DNA of 64,000 nt from assembly GCA_029204225.1 (NCBI GenBank), contig CM055097.1:56264699-56328698 (forward strand). Direction: 5' to 3'. The notes under the pieces were generated by a model. That model searched no databases and was not told the origin of the DNA. It saw only the letters and a list, made by a program, of their open reading frames with translations. Made by a program: the position numbers and the translations under genes. Origin of the DNA: Diphasiastrum complanatum (lineage: Eukaryota; Streptophyta; Lycopodiopsida; Lycopodiales; Lycopodiaceae). Shown here in pieces: positions 23,201 through 35,200 of the stretch. Position 1 is the stretch's first letter; each line of letters starts with the position of its first letter.

Positions 23201-26200
23201 TACTCTTTCGAATTCACATTGTATCCCTGGCTGTCCAGCGCATTTGTAAAGCTTCTCCATTGTTCATTGCTGTCTGTTTTTTTCAGTTGTGATAATATTG
23301 ATTGTAATAGGCTAATTTGGGGTGACGACAAGAGTCCGCTCCCTCAAGTTTTCGTCTATTCCTTCCACTATCATTATGGCACATTCACCTACCCCGAGTG
23401 AGACTACTCAGGAAACCTTATCCGATCAGTTTCGTCGCATGGATGAGACCCTTTCTGGCCTCGTTCTTCGCTTCGATTCAGTTATGACCGGCTTTGCTAC
23501 TATGCAGTCATAGATTGATTCTTTACAGCCTCATGGTCCTGGTAAAGCTCCTATTTTTCCTACATTTGGGACTCCCCCTCCATTTGGATTTCCATCTTCT
23601 TCTGCTAGTCAGCCTGGTGGTGGACCGTTCATTCCATCTAACCCACCTCCTGGTTTCTTTCCTCGTCCCCCCCTTCCTGAGCCACACTTTGCTCGAGACT
23701 TTCGTGATAGGGTACAGCTTGCTACCTATTCCAGTTCCTCCAACGGGAACTTATTAGAGAATTGGTTTGCTAAGCTTGACACATATTTTCAGATTTACCC
23801 CAAGACTGATCCTCAGAAGATCCAGTTGGCTGCTTTACATTTAGATGGACGTGCCGCCACGTGGTGGCGAGTTTATAGAGTTGATCCTGATCGGGAAGGG
23901 CTCCATGTATGGCATACTTTTCGACGTGACCTCCGCCATGCTATGATTGATCCTCAGTGGCTTGACCGCCAACGTGATACATTCCGTAGTCTCACTCAGA
24001 CCAGTGATCTTGCTTCTTATACAGATCAGTTTATGGAGCTTTCTTATCTTTTCACAGATCTACAGCCCACTGAGCTTATTTCTCGTTACATTGCTGGGCT
24101 TCGTGGTGCTTTACGTTATGATGTTTCTTCCTTCCGTCCTACCACACTTGTTGAGGCGATGTCTCTTGCCAGTACTTTACAGCAGAAGTACTCTGACACC
24201 CTTCCTTCCCGCTTCTCCCGACCCCGTCCTTCTGCTTCATCTTTTTCCGCTACGTTCACCCCTACACCGGCCCCTTCTGTTCCAGCTCTCTCCATTGCCC
24301 CTTCGCCTCCTCGTCCTCCGACTCCTCGACCTGCTTTTGTCCGACGTTACACATCTGCAGAGTTCGCTAAAATTCAGCAGAAGTGTCTTTGCTTTCGTTG
24401 TAAGAGTCCTGACCATCTTGCCCGTGATTGCCGCCAGCCTCTCCCTACTACTACTGCTGTTTTTTACCATGAGGGCACTACTCCAGATGATTCCGATATC
24501 TACATTCATATTTCTGATGAGCCTGACTTATCCTCTGAGCCTTCCCCTAATTTACTTCCTGCTACTTGCCATGCTCAGCTTGCCTATGCTACTTGGATAG
24601 GGCGTCCTGGTCCTCGCTCCATTCGGTTACGTGTGCGTATTACAGGTTGAGAGTATATTGCTTTAGTTGATACTAGTAGCACTCATTCTTTTATTAGCAG
24701 TTATATCACTAGTCGGATCCGTGCTTCACCTGTTCCTGCTTCCCAGCCTCTCACAGTTGAGGTTGCCAGTTCTCATTCTTTTCCTAGTTCTCAGATGTTT
24801 CAGCGTTTACCATACCGCATTGGAGATTTCTCTGGATAGGTAGATCTTTACATTATCCCTATGGAGCGTTATGATCTTATCCTTGGTGCTGATTGGTTTG
24901 CATCTCTTGGAGCCGTTACACTGGACTTGACATAGCAGACATTGACATTTGTACATGATGCAGTTACACACTCACTTGTGGGCATTGATTCTCAGGGAGA
25001 CTTCCAGTTGATTACTGGGAAGCAGTTTATTCGCAGCCTGCCGAAGGCTCATTGTGCTGCCTTATTATGTGTTCAGCGGGCAGTACCAGTTCCTCCAGTT
25101 TCTACACCAGCAGCTGTTCCTCAGGTGATTTCTGACTTATTACATCAGTATGCTTTTGTCTTTTCAGAACCTACGACGCTACCACCATTACGTGACGTGA
25201 ACCATCATATTGATTTGCGTCCTGGTTCTGCTCCTCCCTCCCGTCCCCCTTATCGTATGTCTCGATCTGAGCGTGATGAGCTTGAGCTCCATATTACTGC
25301 CTTGTTAGATCAGGGCCCTTTTGGTGCTCCTGTTCTCCTTATTAATAAGAAAGATGGTACCAAACGCCTTTGTATTGATTACCGTGCTTTAAATAAGTTG
25401 ACTATTCGTAATCAGTACCCTATTCCACACATGGATGTCCTCTTTGACCAGCTCGGTACCTCTAAAATCTTTTCCAAGATAGACCTTCGTTATGGATATT
25501 ACCAAATCAAGATGCACCCTTCTGACGAACATAAGACTGCTTTCCGTACTCATCTTGGTTTATATGAATTTCGTGTGCTTCCTTTTGGTGTTACTAATGG
25601 CCCTGCTACGTTCCAGAATGTGATGAATAACGTCTTACGTCCGCTTCTTGGTCATTGTGTCTTGGTTTATTTTGATGATATTCTTATTTTTAGTCAGTCT
25701 CTTGCTGAGCATGTTGCCCATCTTTCCTCGGTCTTTCAGTTACTTGTACACCACCAGTTATTTGCTAAGTTGTCTAAATGTTCTTTTGCTGTTTCTGAGA
25801 TCAAGTTTCTTGGTTTTCTTATTTGTAATGGTCACATTCGTTTGGACCCTCATAAGGTTCAGGCCATCCAGGATTGGCCTGAACCTTAGTCTTGTCTTTT
25901 GCGAATCATTCGCGACTGATTATTAGTTGAGCTTAGTCTAGCTCTTCGCAAATCATTCGCGACTGATTATTAGTTGAGCTTAATCTAGCTCTTCGCAAAT
26001 CATTCGCGACAGATCATATGTCTAGCTGCTTGCGACAAATCATTCTTCTGGTGTTTTATTAATGTTTGGCTACGTAATCAGAACGATCGTGATTTCTATC
26101 ACTAACGTTCTGTTCGTTTCTGATAGGCATAGTCATACTTAGGGAAAGAGTCATATAGCTCATTCCGCTGTGCATGAACACTTTCTGTTCGAGTTCGTTT

Positions 26201-29200
26201 CTCGTTCGCTTTTTTTTTTTCGTGTTCGTTTTCTTTTCGAGCTATTTTCGTTTCTCACACACGACACACCCTCTTTCTCCAACATGGTATCAGAGCTATT
26301 TTCATAGCCTGATAATCTTCTACAATACAAGACTCTACTAGCCGATAGAGTAATCGGCTTCTTGTTTTGTATTTCTGTATTAGATTTTCATTATTAAGCC
26401 ACTGATAGTTTTTCCTATCACCTAGACTGATTCTTCCACATGGATTCCCAAGGGAAAGCCAGTCCCATCATGGACAAGCTTGATGGAGCCAATTATCATA
26501 TGTGAAAATTTAAGATGAAAACTGTACTAATGGCTAAAGAATTGTATGATGTTGTTACAGGTGCAGAAGGGAAACCCGAAGCAGACGACGCAACAATCGC
26601 CAGATGGAAGCTGAAGGATGGAAAGGCTTTCGCGTTGATCATCCTCAACATTACAGATACTCAGATCGGCCATGTATCCGAGGCTCAGACATCGAAAAAA
26701 GTCTGGGACATCTTGAGCACACTATACGAAGTGCGAGATATAGCTTCCAAGCTACATCCCAGGAAGAAATTTTACTCCCTCAAGATGGCGAATGGTGATT
26801 CCTTGCAAAATCACATCAATCAATTCAAGAACCTGCTAAGGCAAATGGCAGCTGTCGGATCTGTTATAGACGATCAAGATGCAGTGATGCAACTGCTTAC
26901 AAGCTTGCCAAGCTCATACGACAGCTGGGTGATGATCATCACGACACATCCAGAATTGACTCTTTCGAGAGTCATTACTATGTTGTTGCAGGAAGACACG
27001 CGGAGGAACGAAGCTTTAAGTTCCTCAGCTGACTCTCACGTCTTATACACCAACAAGAGCACGACTGAGCAGAAGAAGAAGAAAGGCCCGAAGCAATCGA
27101 AACAACCACAAAATTCAAGACTGCCAGATACTGCAAGCAAAAAACAACAGCAAGGGGCAGTCGAATCAAGTGCAAACGCAGCTATAGAAGCTCCACGGTC
27201 TATTCAAGAAGCGGATTATGATGCCTTCATGACCAGCCATCAATGAACATCCGGCGACAGTTCTTGGTTCCTGGATTCCGGAGCCACTCAGCACATGACC
27301 AGCCTTATTGACTGTTTTGAGTCCTATACACCTTACAGTACCCAAAAATATGTTCACCTTGGCGACATTAGCACACAAGCTATTAAAGGTGAAGGTACTG
27401 TAAGATTAAGCTTTGAAAATGATCAGTCTAAGCTACTCTCTAAAGTCCTGTATGTACCAAATTTATCTATAAATCTGCTCTCTGTAAGCAGAATCACAGA
27501 TCTAGGACATAGAGTAGAATTCGAATGTGATCAATACAAAGTAGTTGATAGGAGAGGCAAGATTCTAGCACTCGGAAAGAGGCATGGATACTTGTATAAA
27601 AGTCATTGATTTTCTGCCTCTAGTCAGGCGCTCAGTTATTCTATTCATGCAAATAAAAGTATATTGTTGTTGTACAACAAATGTCTAGACAATCTATTGT
27701 TCTTGATCTCGACTATCCTCGTGATAAAGTTGAGTTACCTGTTTGTCAAGACTGTTTAGTTAGTAAACAGACTAGAAAACCATTTAAATCAAGCCATCAG
27801 CATATTGCTAGAGGATTTTTAGACATTGTACATTCAGACATTTGTGGCCTGATGAAAAATCCTTCGCTAAAGGATGCAAAGTATTTTATAACTTTTATTG
27901 ATGAATTTTCCAGAAAGACTATGGTGTATTTTATGAAGAAGAAATCAAAAGCCTTCAACTGCTTCAAGGAGCATGCAGATTCAGGTTGGTGATATGGTTT
28001 ACCTCCGGTTACGCTTTGCACGTCATCACTTTGTTCAAGGTCACGCTTCTACTGAGAAGCTTGCACCACGCTATTATGGGCCTTACTATATCTTGGATCG
28101 CCTCAGCCCTGTTAAATACCGGTCACAGTTGCCTGATTCTACACGAGCCTGTGATATATTTCATGTTAGCCTTTTACGAGCTGCCATTGAGGATGATGCT
28201 CCTCGCGATCTCACATTTCCTACAGAGCCAAAGCTGTTTTTTTATTTTTGCCATTTGCCATCCATCAGATTTGCCTTCAGCATGGTTGACGTCGCAAGCA
28301 GGTTCAGTTTTTGGTACAATGGGATGGTCGTTCTCTTGAGGAGGCCACTTGGGAGCCTATTCACGCCTTTTATCATACACCATTATTGGCAGATCAAGCT
28401 CGAGCCCTCATGGCTTTAGTTCTTTCCTCTACTACAGATGTCATTGCAAATGTTCCTCTACTTCATGATTCGGCTAGCTATGACTATGCTTTTTTTGTTT
28501 TGTTGTAGTATTTGCTTAGTACTTGCTTTACACAGTTATGATACTTTTGGGGTATCTGTGACTTATGTCCTCTCCAGCAGTATTTCCATTAGTTCGTGAT
28601 TTTTCAGTATTTAGCATGCTTACATTATTGTTTTAGATAGTCATTATGCTTGCTAGCCGGTGGAGGGCTTTGTTTTTCTACAGGGGAGAGTTATGGACTT
28701 GGCTCATTACATTTGTCGCGTCCATTCTTTTATTCGTTATTATGCATCAGCAAGCCTAAGGGCCCTTTTATTCATATACTGGCCTTGGGCCCTATTTGAT
28801 CATATTTTTAGGACTTGGTCACGTTGATTTAGAGTGGAGGTCCTATTGGGAAGGCGCACTTTTTTCCCTCCAAATCCTATTCCCTCCCTTTTTTGAATCC
28901 TCTATTTGATTTGATTCAGGGAGAGGTATATGTAGGGCAGCATTGTATTCCTTTATTCAGTTTATGATGATTGCTCCTCTTTAGCCTCCTTAAGCATTCT
29001 CTCTTCTTGCTTTCTAGCTTAAGTCCTGCTTTCTAGCATCACTAGTGAATCTTAGCTTGTAACTTACCTTGCTGATAGCCCTACACACTCGACGGAATCT
29101 GAGTGTTCCACCAGAGAGCCCACTACCTGCAACACATCGCAAATAATTATCAGCAAAGCAAGCTACCAATGAAAATAAGCAGAAACAGTGACACAATTAC

Positions 29201-32200
29201 AAAGGTGAGGAAACGTTGGTAACAAACTTATAGAGAGAAGAAGAGTAAAACGACAACAACAGGACTATATAAGGTAAAGCGTTGGCAGATCCACATCATC
29301 TCTAATAGCATACATCTCGATCGAGCCAAAGTTTGGCAAGTTCAAACCTGAACTGATAGGACTTTTAAATCTCATAAAAATTGAAATGAGAATATTTTGT
29401 CAGTCACATCTAAATATTTTTTATTCCTATTGGTGTGGATTAGTGCCTCATACCTTTCCACTTTGAATATTAACAATGCATGCACTTTTATCTGTAGATC
29501 CAGTGAGAGCTATGTGCGAGTCTCTGCTTATCGAAAGACAAGTAACGCCTTCTGTGTGGTATGGATGTCCTGGAAGGCAAGGTTGACAACACAAAAGCAC
29601 CACTTTCTGAGATGGCTGGCTCTCTGATTTAGCCTTACAAAGTAGGTCTGCTTAAAAAAAACAGCGTCCACCCAAACTCAATCAAATGTTCTGTAGGAAT
29701 CTTAAATATCAAAAGCCTTTCCTTGCTTGAGGTAAGTCAAAGAGGCCACATGTCAAGGGTAATCAATAAAGGACTACACTACTTAAACTTTGACATACCA
29801 AGGTCAAAACGAAGGAGATTCTCCTCATGGAACATAAACTAGTCATTCCCACTGACCAAGGTTTGTCAAGAAAAACTATATTGACTTGCCTTTAGCTAAC
29901 CAATTGTAAATGCCTTGTAAAGGGGTCGTCCAAGTTACCATCAGAATGTGAGTATCCATTATCTCAAATAGCATGTGCAAGAGGCAACAAAAATAGGATT
30001 GTAGCACTACCTTGGATAACATAAATGCTCTCTCCAGATTTAGGATTCCAGATTCGTAAACTGGCATCAGCTGAACCCGTACACACAATTTTTCCTGATT
30101 TTACAGCATAGAAGTTTTAGCTAAAACTTATAGATGAGGCAAATTATCTACCGAAAGGTTTGCAACAACACTATCTTTTTAAGTTTTTACAAGAAATGGA
30201 ACAACTTAATCGTATTTGGCTAATCATCGTATGAAACAAACAAGAGTAAAAGATTTATTTAAAATACACTAAAGAAGATCCAATAATTTGTCAAAATACC
30301 ATCAGGAGTGAAGTCACCACATGTCACAGATGCACTATGCCCAGAAAATACTGCCATACATGCAGCAGTATCTGCATTCCACATCCAGGCTGTAAAATCT
30401 TCTGAACCTGCAAGTAGAACGTGTCCTCTTGGATGCCACTTGATCCACTGCATAGATACATAACCGTGTCAAAAAAATCCTTACAAGTCCATTTCTTGGA
30501 GAAACAAAAGAAATTTAAGTGCACGTTAAGTTCTGATGTATCAAGTTCAGTTCTAGTTGAGCTCATTCCAAATTTTGGGAGTGTTCCGAATTTTGAATGG
30601 TTTAATTCACTCTAACCACATTATTTAAAAGCCCCCAAAAAATATTCAAAAGAAGATCAGGTAGTGCACAGATAGTTTTAACCATTACATCTGCGACCAC
30701 AAGTAGGCTGTATCATAAAGAAAGTAAACCCCTACATTCCTAGAATAATCATCAACAAATATCATGAAATAGAATGCTCCCCCTATTGACATAGACGCAT
30801 TAGACCTGTGAAAGCTCCAATACATCTTATGCCCTATATCCACTATCCTTAGAAAAGCGTTGACGAAGCTTGCCCATAACACATTCCTCACAAATCTTTC
30901 CAGTAGAAACAATATTAGGTAATCCTATTACCATGTTATTATCCTTCAAGACCTGTAACTTCTTGTAGTTCAAATGTCCAAAGCGTTCATGCCATAACTT
31001 ACTCGGAGAATCCTCGGTCCTACACATACTTGGTGATCTGTCGGAGATGCATCAAGTCTATAAAGTCATCCCTCTAGTATGCCTTTTGCAATAATCTTAT
31101 AGCCCTTGCTGTTGTTCTTAACCAAGCACTTCAACTTCCATGTTTTGCTTAACTGTAGCAGAAACTGAAAGTAAATTCTTCTTTAGACTTGGAACATTAA
31201 AAAACATTCTTTATCTCACCTTAGGTCACATATATTCCCTAAAGGCAACTGTACTCTCACTACACCTCAACCCTGGATATCATAAGAGGTACTATCACCA
31301 AGCTTGACATGAGCATCATCATGACTCTCTCTCAATTGTGTAAACCAATCCCGATGCAGTGTCATATTTTGAGTTGCTCCTAAATCAATATACCATCCAT
31401 CCTTAGGTCCTTCTGAAGTAGATGTCAAAAACAACTCATAACCCACACCACAGCTTCATCCTTGTTTACGTCCTCGATAAAGCTCTTCTCTTTGTCTTGA
31501 GCAAAGTTCTTTTTCTTGCACTCAAAAGCAAAATGACCAAATTTACCACAATAGTTAGAATTACCATTAGTGGGTCTCCTCTCTCTTAATGATAAAAGTT
31601 CTGATAAATGAGAGGCAAAAACTATTTAAAATGATTGGGACTAAAGGACTATCAGGTACAAATTCTCCTACAACAAAAAGTTAATCCTTGAGATCTTTAA
31701 CTCTCGTCATATAGTATGTAATAGACTTTCTTGTATTCATCTTCAAAGTATGTAGATTGTTAGTCAAATACAATACACGTGACTAATTAATTGTTTTATA
31801 GATACCTTTGGGTATGTCCCACGCCTCCTTAGGTCAGATGGCATTTCTAATAAGTAGAATAGTATTATCTTTCCCCGAAAGATTTATGATATGGTGTGCA
31901 TGCTGCAGCCTCTTGATGAAGGCCCTCCTTTCTTGTTCATTAAGATCAAGTGGCATAATCTCCTGACCTGTGACTAACTCCCAGAAATCCTTATCCATAA
32001 AAATGGTTTACATCTTAAACTTCCACAGACTAAAGTTAGTCCCATCTAGTTTTGGTAACATGGACTCATGAAAAGTAGCCATCTTCTAACAAACTTTCCA
32101 ACCACTTTGTGAAGGCAAGCACAGATCTGTTTGTGGTTTGTAAAACACCAAACAAACAACAAGCCAATAATAAAGCCTTCAACAATACGAAATTCTAGCA

Positions 32201-35200
32201 AATAATATCTCAGTGAACCAATATTGACCATAAGTTGTTTGCGGTCTAACTACATACGGATCCTTCTTTGACTTCAAATCCTCTTGCATGTAGGTGACTC
32301 CCTCTTGCATGTGATTGACTTCCTCTTATATGTGATTGAATTCTACCTGCTCCCACTTGCATGCAAACACTACATGCATTTTCAATTCTTCCTCACTTGA
32401 CTTTGATAAAGATACAATGTACAACAGTAGTAGAACTTGCAATGATGATGATCAAACTCGATCCTTGTCACAACCGATGACTCCAGCACAACTGTGAATA
32501 AGTAATTGGATTTCCAGCGAAGGGTTCTTCAAACAACTTCTGATCCGACAACGAACAATTGTAAGCAAATTTCAGTGAATTGCCATTTGGCTTGCAACTC
32601 TGACATCTTGCACATCACCACAAAGAGATTGGTAACAATGTGGGAGAAAACAATTGAAAAGCCAGCTTTTGAAACAAAGTTGCATGGTTATATAAATTAA
32701 AAACATGACAAGAAGGGACCTCTAAGCAGCCTCTTCATGACTAAACCAATTTGATTACAAATCACAAAATGAACCTGTTCGAATTGGGATTCAACAAAAC
32801 TATGGCCTCCCCAATCCGGTCCATAAGGTTGTAGATGAGGCCAAGTGTGCAACCCTCTTTGATTGACCAACCATAACATGCATTATAACAGTCAAAGAAC
32901 CTCAACCAACTACTTTGCCTATCCTCAAAAGTCATCCCCAAAGACCGTCCTCTAAAACTTAAGTCCATCAGTCTCGTGGTTGCGGCTCAATCATGTGATC
33001 TTAAGGATAGTTTTTGTCTAGCGTAATGCATCTCATACCTATAGCAATTGTTTCAACAGAACAAAGTGGTAGACCAAAGCGGGTGTTGGCCTTTTCAAAT
33101 CCAATGAGCTGTATGTTTTAAACATGGCAAGGGCTCTCCTCTTTCCAGTTACAAACCTAACTACGGATATGGGAGAAGTAATCAATCCAACCCAAAGATA
33201 GGCTTCCTATGTTCTGTATCAAAAAATCCATGTATCGTGCTTGCACATGGGGTCCATAGAATGGAAGGGTAATCTCTCTACAAATGACATAAATGTTGGT
33301 ATTGTTCATGACTATCCGCATATCATGCACTCCTACCTCTATCATTGTTGCACATTTGTGCTTATAAATGAACTCGGCAGACTCTACATCACCCTTTGAG
33401 AAGCATCCACACCTCTGCAAACATATAGCCCAATGGGTAGGAAACCAAGATGTTTATGATAGGCTTGTGTTGTATGTGATTCCACCCTTTGAACAAAATA
33501 GAAAAAATAAATGGAACAATCATGTTGTATGGGGTTAAGCTCCCTCGTGATTCCCCTATACCTCTCTCACGTGATGAGTATGCATACACTCCTGTGTGGG
33601 GGCCTCCAAGAATCTAGTTAGCAAGGTCTCTCAACATGTCACAAAAGATAGTAGTGTCATCCAAGGCATAAGCAATGTAGCCACAATAGTGTTGTACGCC
33701 CATCTATTGGCAGCGTCATGGTGTGACATCTGCCACATGGGAGGGACGATGCCTATCCAACATCAGATTGGTCTCTCTAATGAAGTTGCAAGTGCTTGTG
33801 GTTTGGAATTAGTATGAAAATGTGTTGTTTCTGGTTTACCAACTCTATATCTGTTACAACTCCCATCAATCTCCGATTGCCTTGAAGGTTCCGCACACCC
33901 CATACCAGTGACGACGCACCGTATCCGCCCATCCATAGGGTCACAACCGACTCACCCCCATGCACTGGAGCTATCGACATGATCGAGCCTCCTGTGATAA
34001 TTGGCATCCCATACCACCAGCCATCACACTCGGCTCTCCCTAGCATACATCTCCTGGCCTAGAGATACATCCTGGCTCATGCACGTGTTCTCCATCCACC
34101 AGCTCCCAGGTAGACTAAGTGAATGGAAAGAGGGAAACCCCACCACTATAATAGGCATAGCATAGTGGGTCCCATCAAGCACGGTCCTGTCGATGACACG
34201 TGACCACCTAGGATGGTGACGCGTGGCACCCAAACATGTCGATAACGCCAAACCTGTGTCATGCCCGTTGCGAGGCCGTCACTGAAGGGCGTACCGTTAT
34301 GGTACATAACAATATCCAGCCAAGAAGGTCCAACAACCCCTACATCTATTGGGAAAAGGTGCGAAACACAAAAGACCGCGGTGGGCAAAAGTCTCGATCG
34401 GTAGTAGTAACGATAGTCCTTGAGACGTGAGTTGTAGCTGTTAAGTTCGAACGTCTTCCAAAGTGTGTCGAGTCGACAGTGTCACCTGTCGACTATCAAA
34501 GGATTGTCGAGTCGAGGGATTGTCGACTATCGAAGGATCCGACTCTCACGAGTGGTGACTCTTTGGCATTCCTTTGACTTATTCGGTTGACTTTGTAATG
34601 TTGCAAACCTGTCTCAAACTTGCATGTATTTCTACAGGTTCTATATCTACAACAGGTTCCTAAGTAAATAACCAGGTTTGGGACTCTGTCATGGATACCT
34701 GAATGGAATAGTTGGTGATGTATACAGAGGCAACTGGATCGAATGGGGTTTGAAGTGGAATTGAAATTCCAACACTCCCCCTTAATTTGACTTCAAACAC
34801 TTGGATAATCTTCAGATTTAATATTTTCTTAAATAGAATATGTTTGTCCTTAGGAAAAGCTTTAGTGAAGATATCAGCTACCATACTATTTGTCGAACAG
34901 TAAATCAGCTCTACATGTTTCGAATGTACTTTCTCTCGAACAAAATTAAATTGAATTTCTATATGTTTAGTCCTAGAATGAAATCTAGGATTGAGAGTAA
35001 GTTGAATACAGCTGATATTATCGCAATAGATGGTAGTTGGTTTGTTCTATTTGAAGTTCAAATCCTGTAAAAGAACCCTTAGCCGGATGGCTTCTTCAGT
35101 TGCTTGTGTTGTTGCTACATATTCGTCTTTAGTTGAGGATAATGAGATTGACTTCTGTTTTTTGCTATTCTAAGAAACTGGTGTAGACGATAAGTAAAAA

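Larger units (their letters stand above)
25887..27975 (+). mobile_element. Copia fragment inserted in Gypsy (LTR to integrase)
   Basis: LTR, primer-binding site, gag, protease and the start of integrase are present. It begins right after Gypsy WPEP and ends abruptly in the integrase core at about 27975, where Gypsy integrase C-terminus resumes. The 3' half of this Copia and the Gypsy sequence beyond it were deleted together. Confidence 0.8.
16643..29064 (+). mobile_element. Nested chromodomain Gypsy element, 12.4 kb, in intron 10
   Basis: Related LTRs at 16643-16938 and 28689-29064 bound the region, and both flanks carry TACC (16639-16642 and 29065-29068), a 4-bp target duplication. LTR ends are AGTTA..TAACT rather than TG..CA. 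Between them lie this element's primer-binding site, leader, gag and protease remnants, an integrase zinc fragment, then foreign insertions (19526 to about 27975), and finally its integrase C-terminus, a chromodomain-like motif and a polypurine tract. It lies antisense to the WD40 gene. The two LTRs appear about 93% alike over their first 140 bp (my estimate by eye), so the insertion is not recent. Confidence 0.85.

Noticed and set aside
25890-26040. CRISPR-like short repeats
   Set aside because: 47-bp units are directly adjacent without unique spacers, in a plant LTR; a tandem repeat, not a CRISPR array.
33777-34430. Minus- and plus-strand ORFs in a GC-richer part of intron 6
   Set aside because: No consistent frame or recognisable domain; kept only as an unassigned segment.
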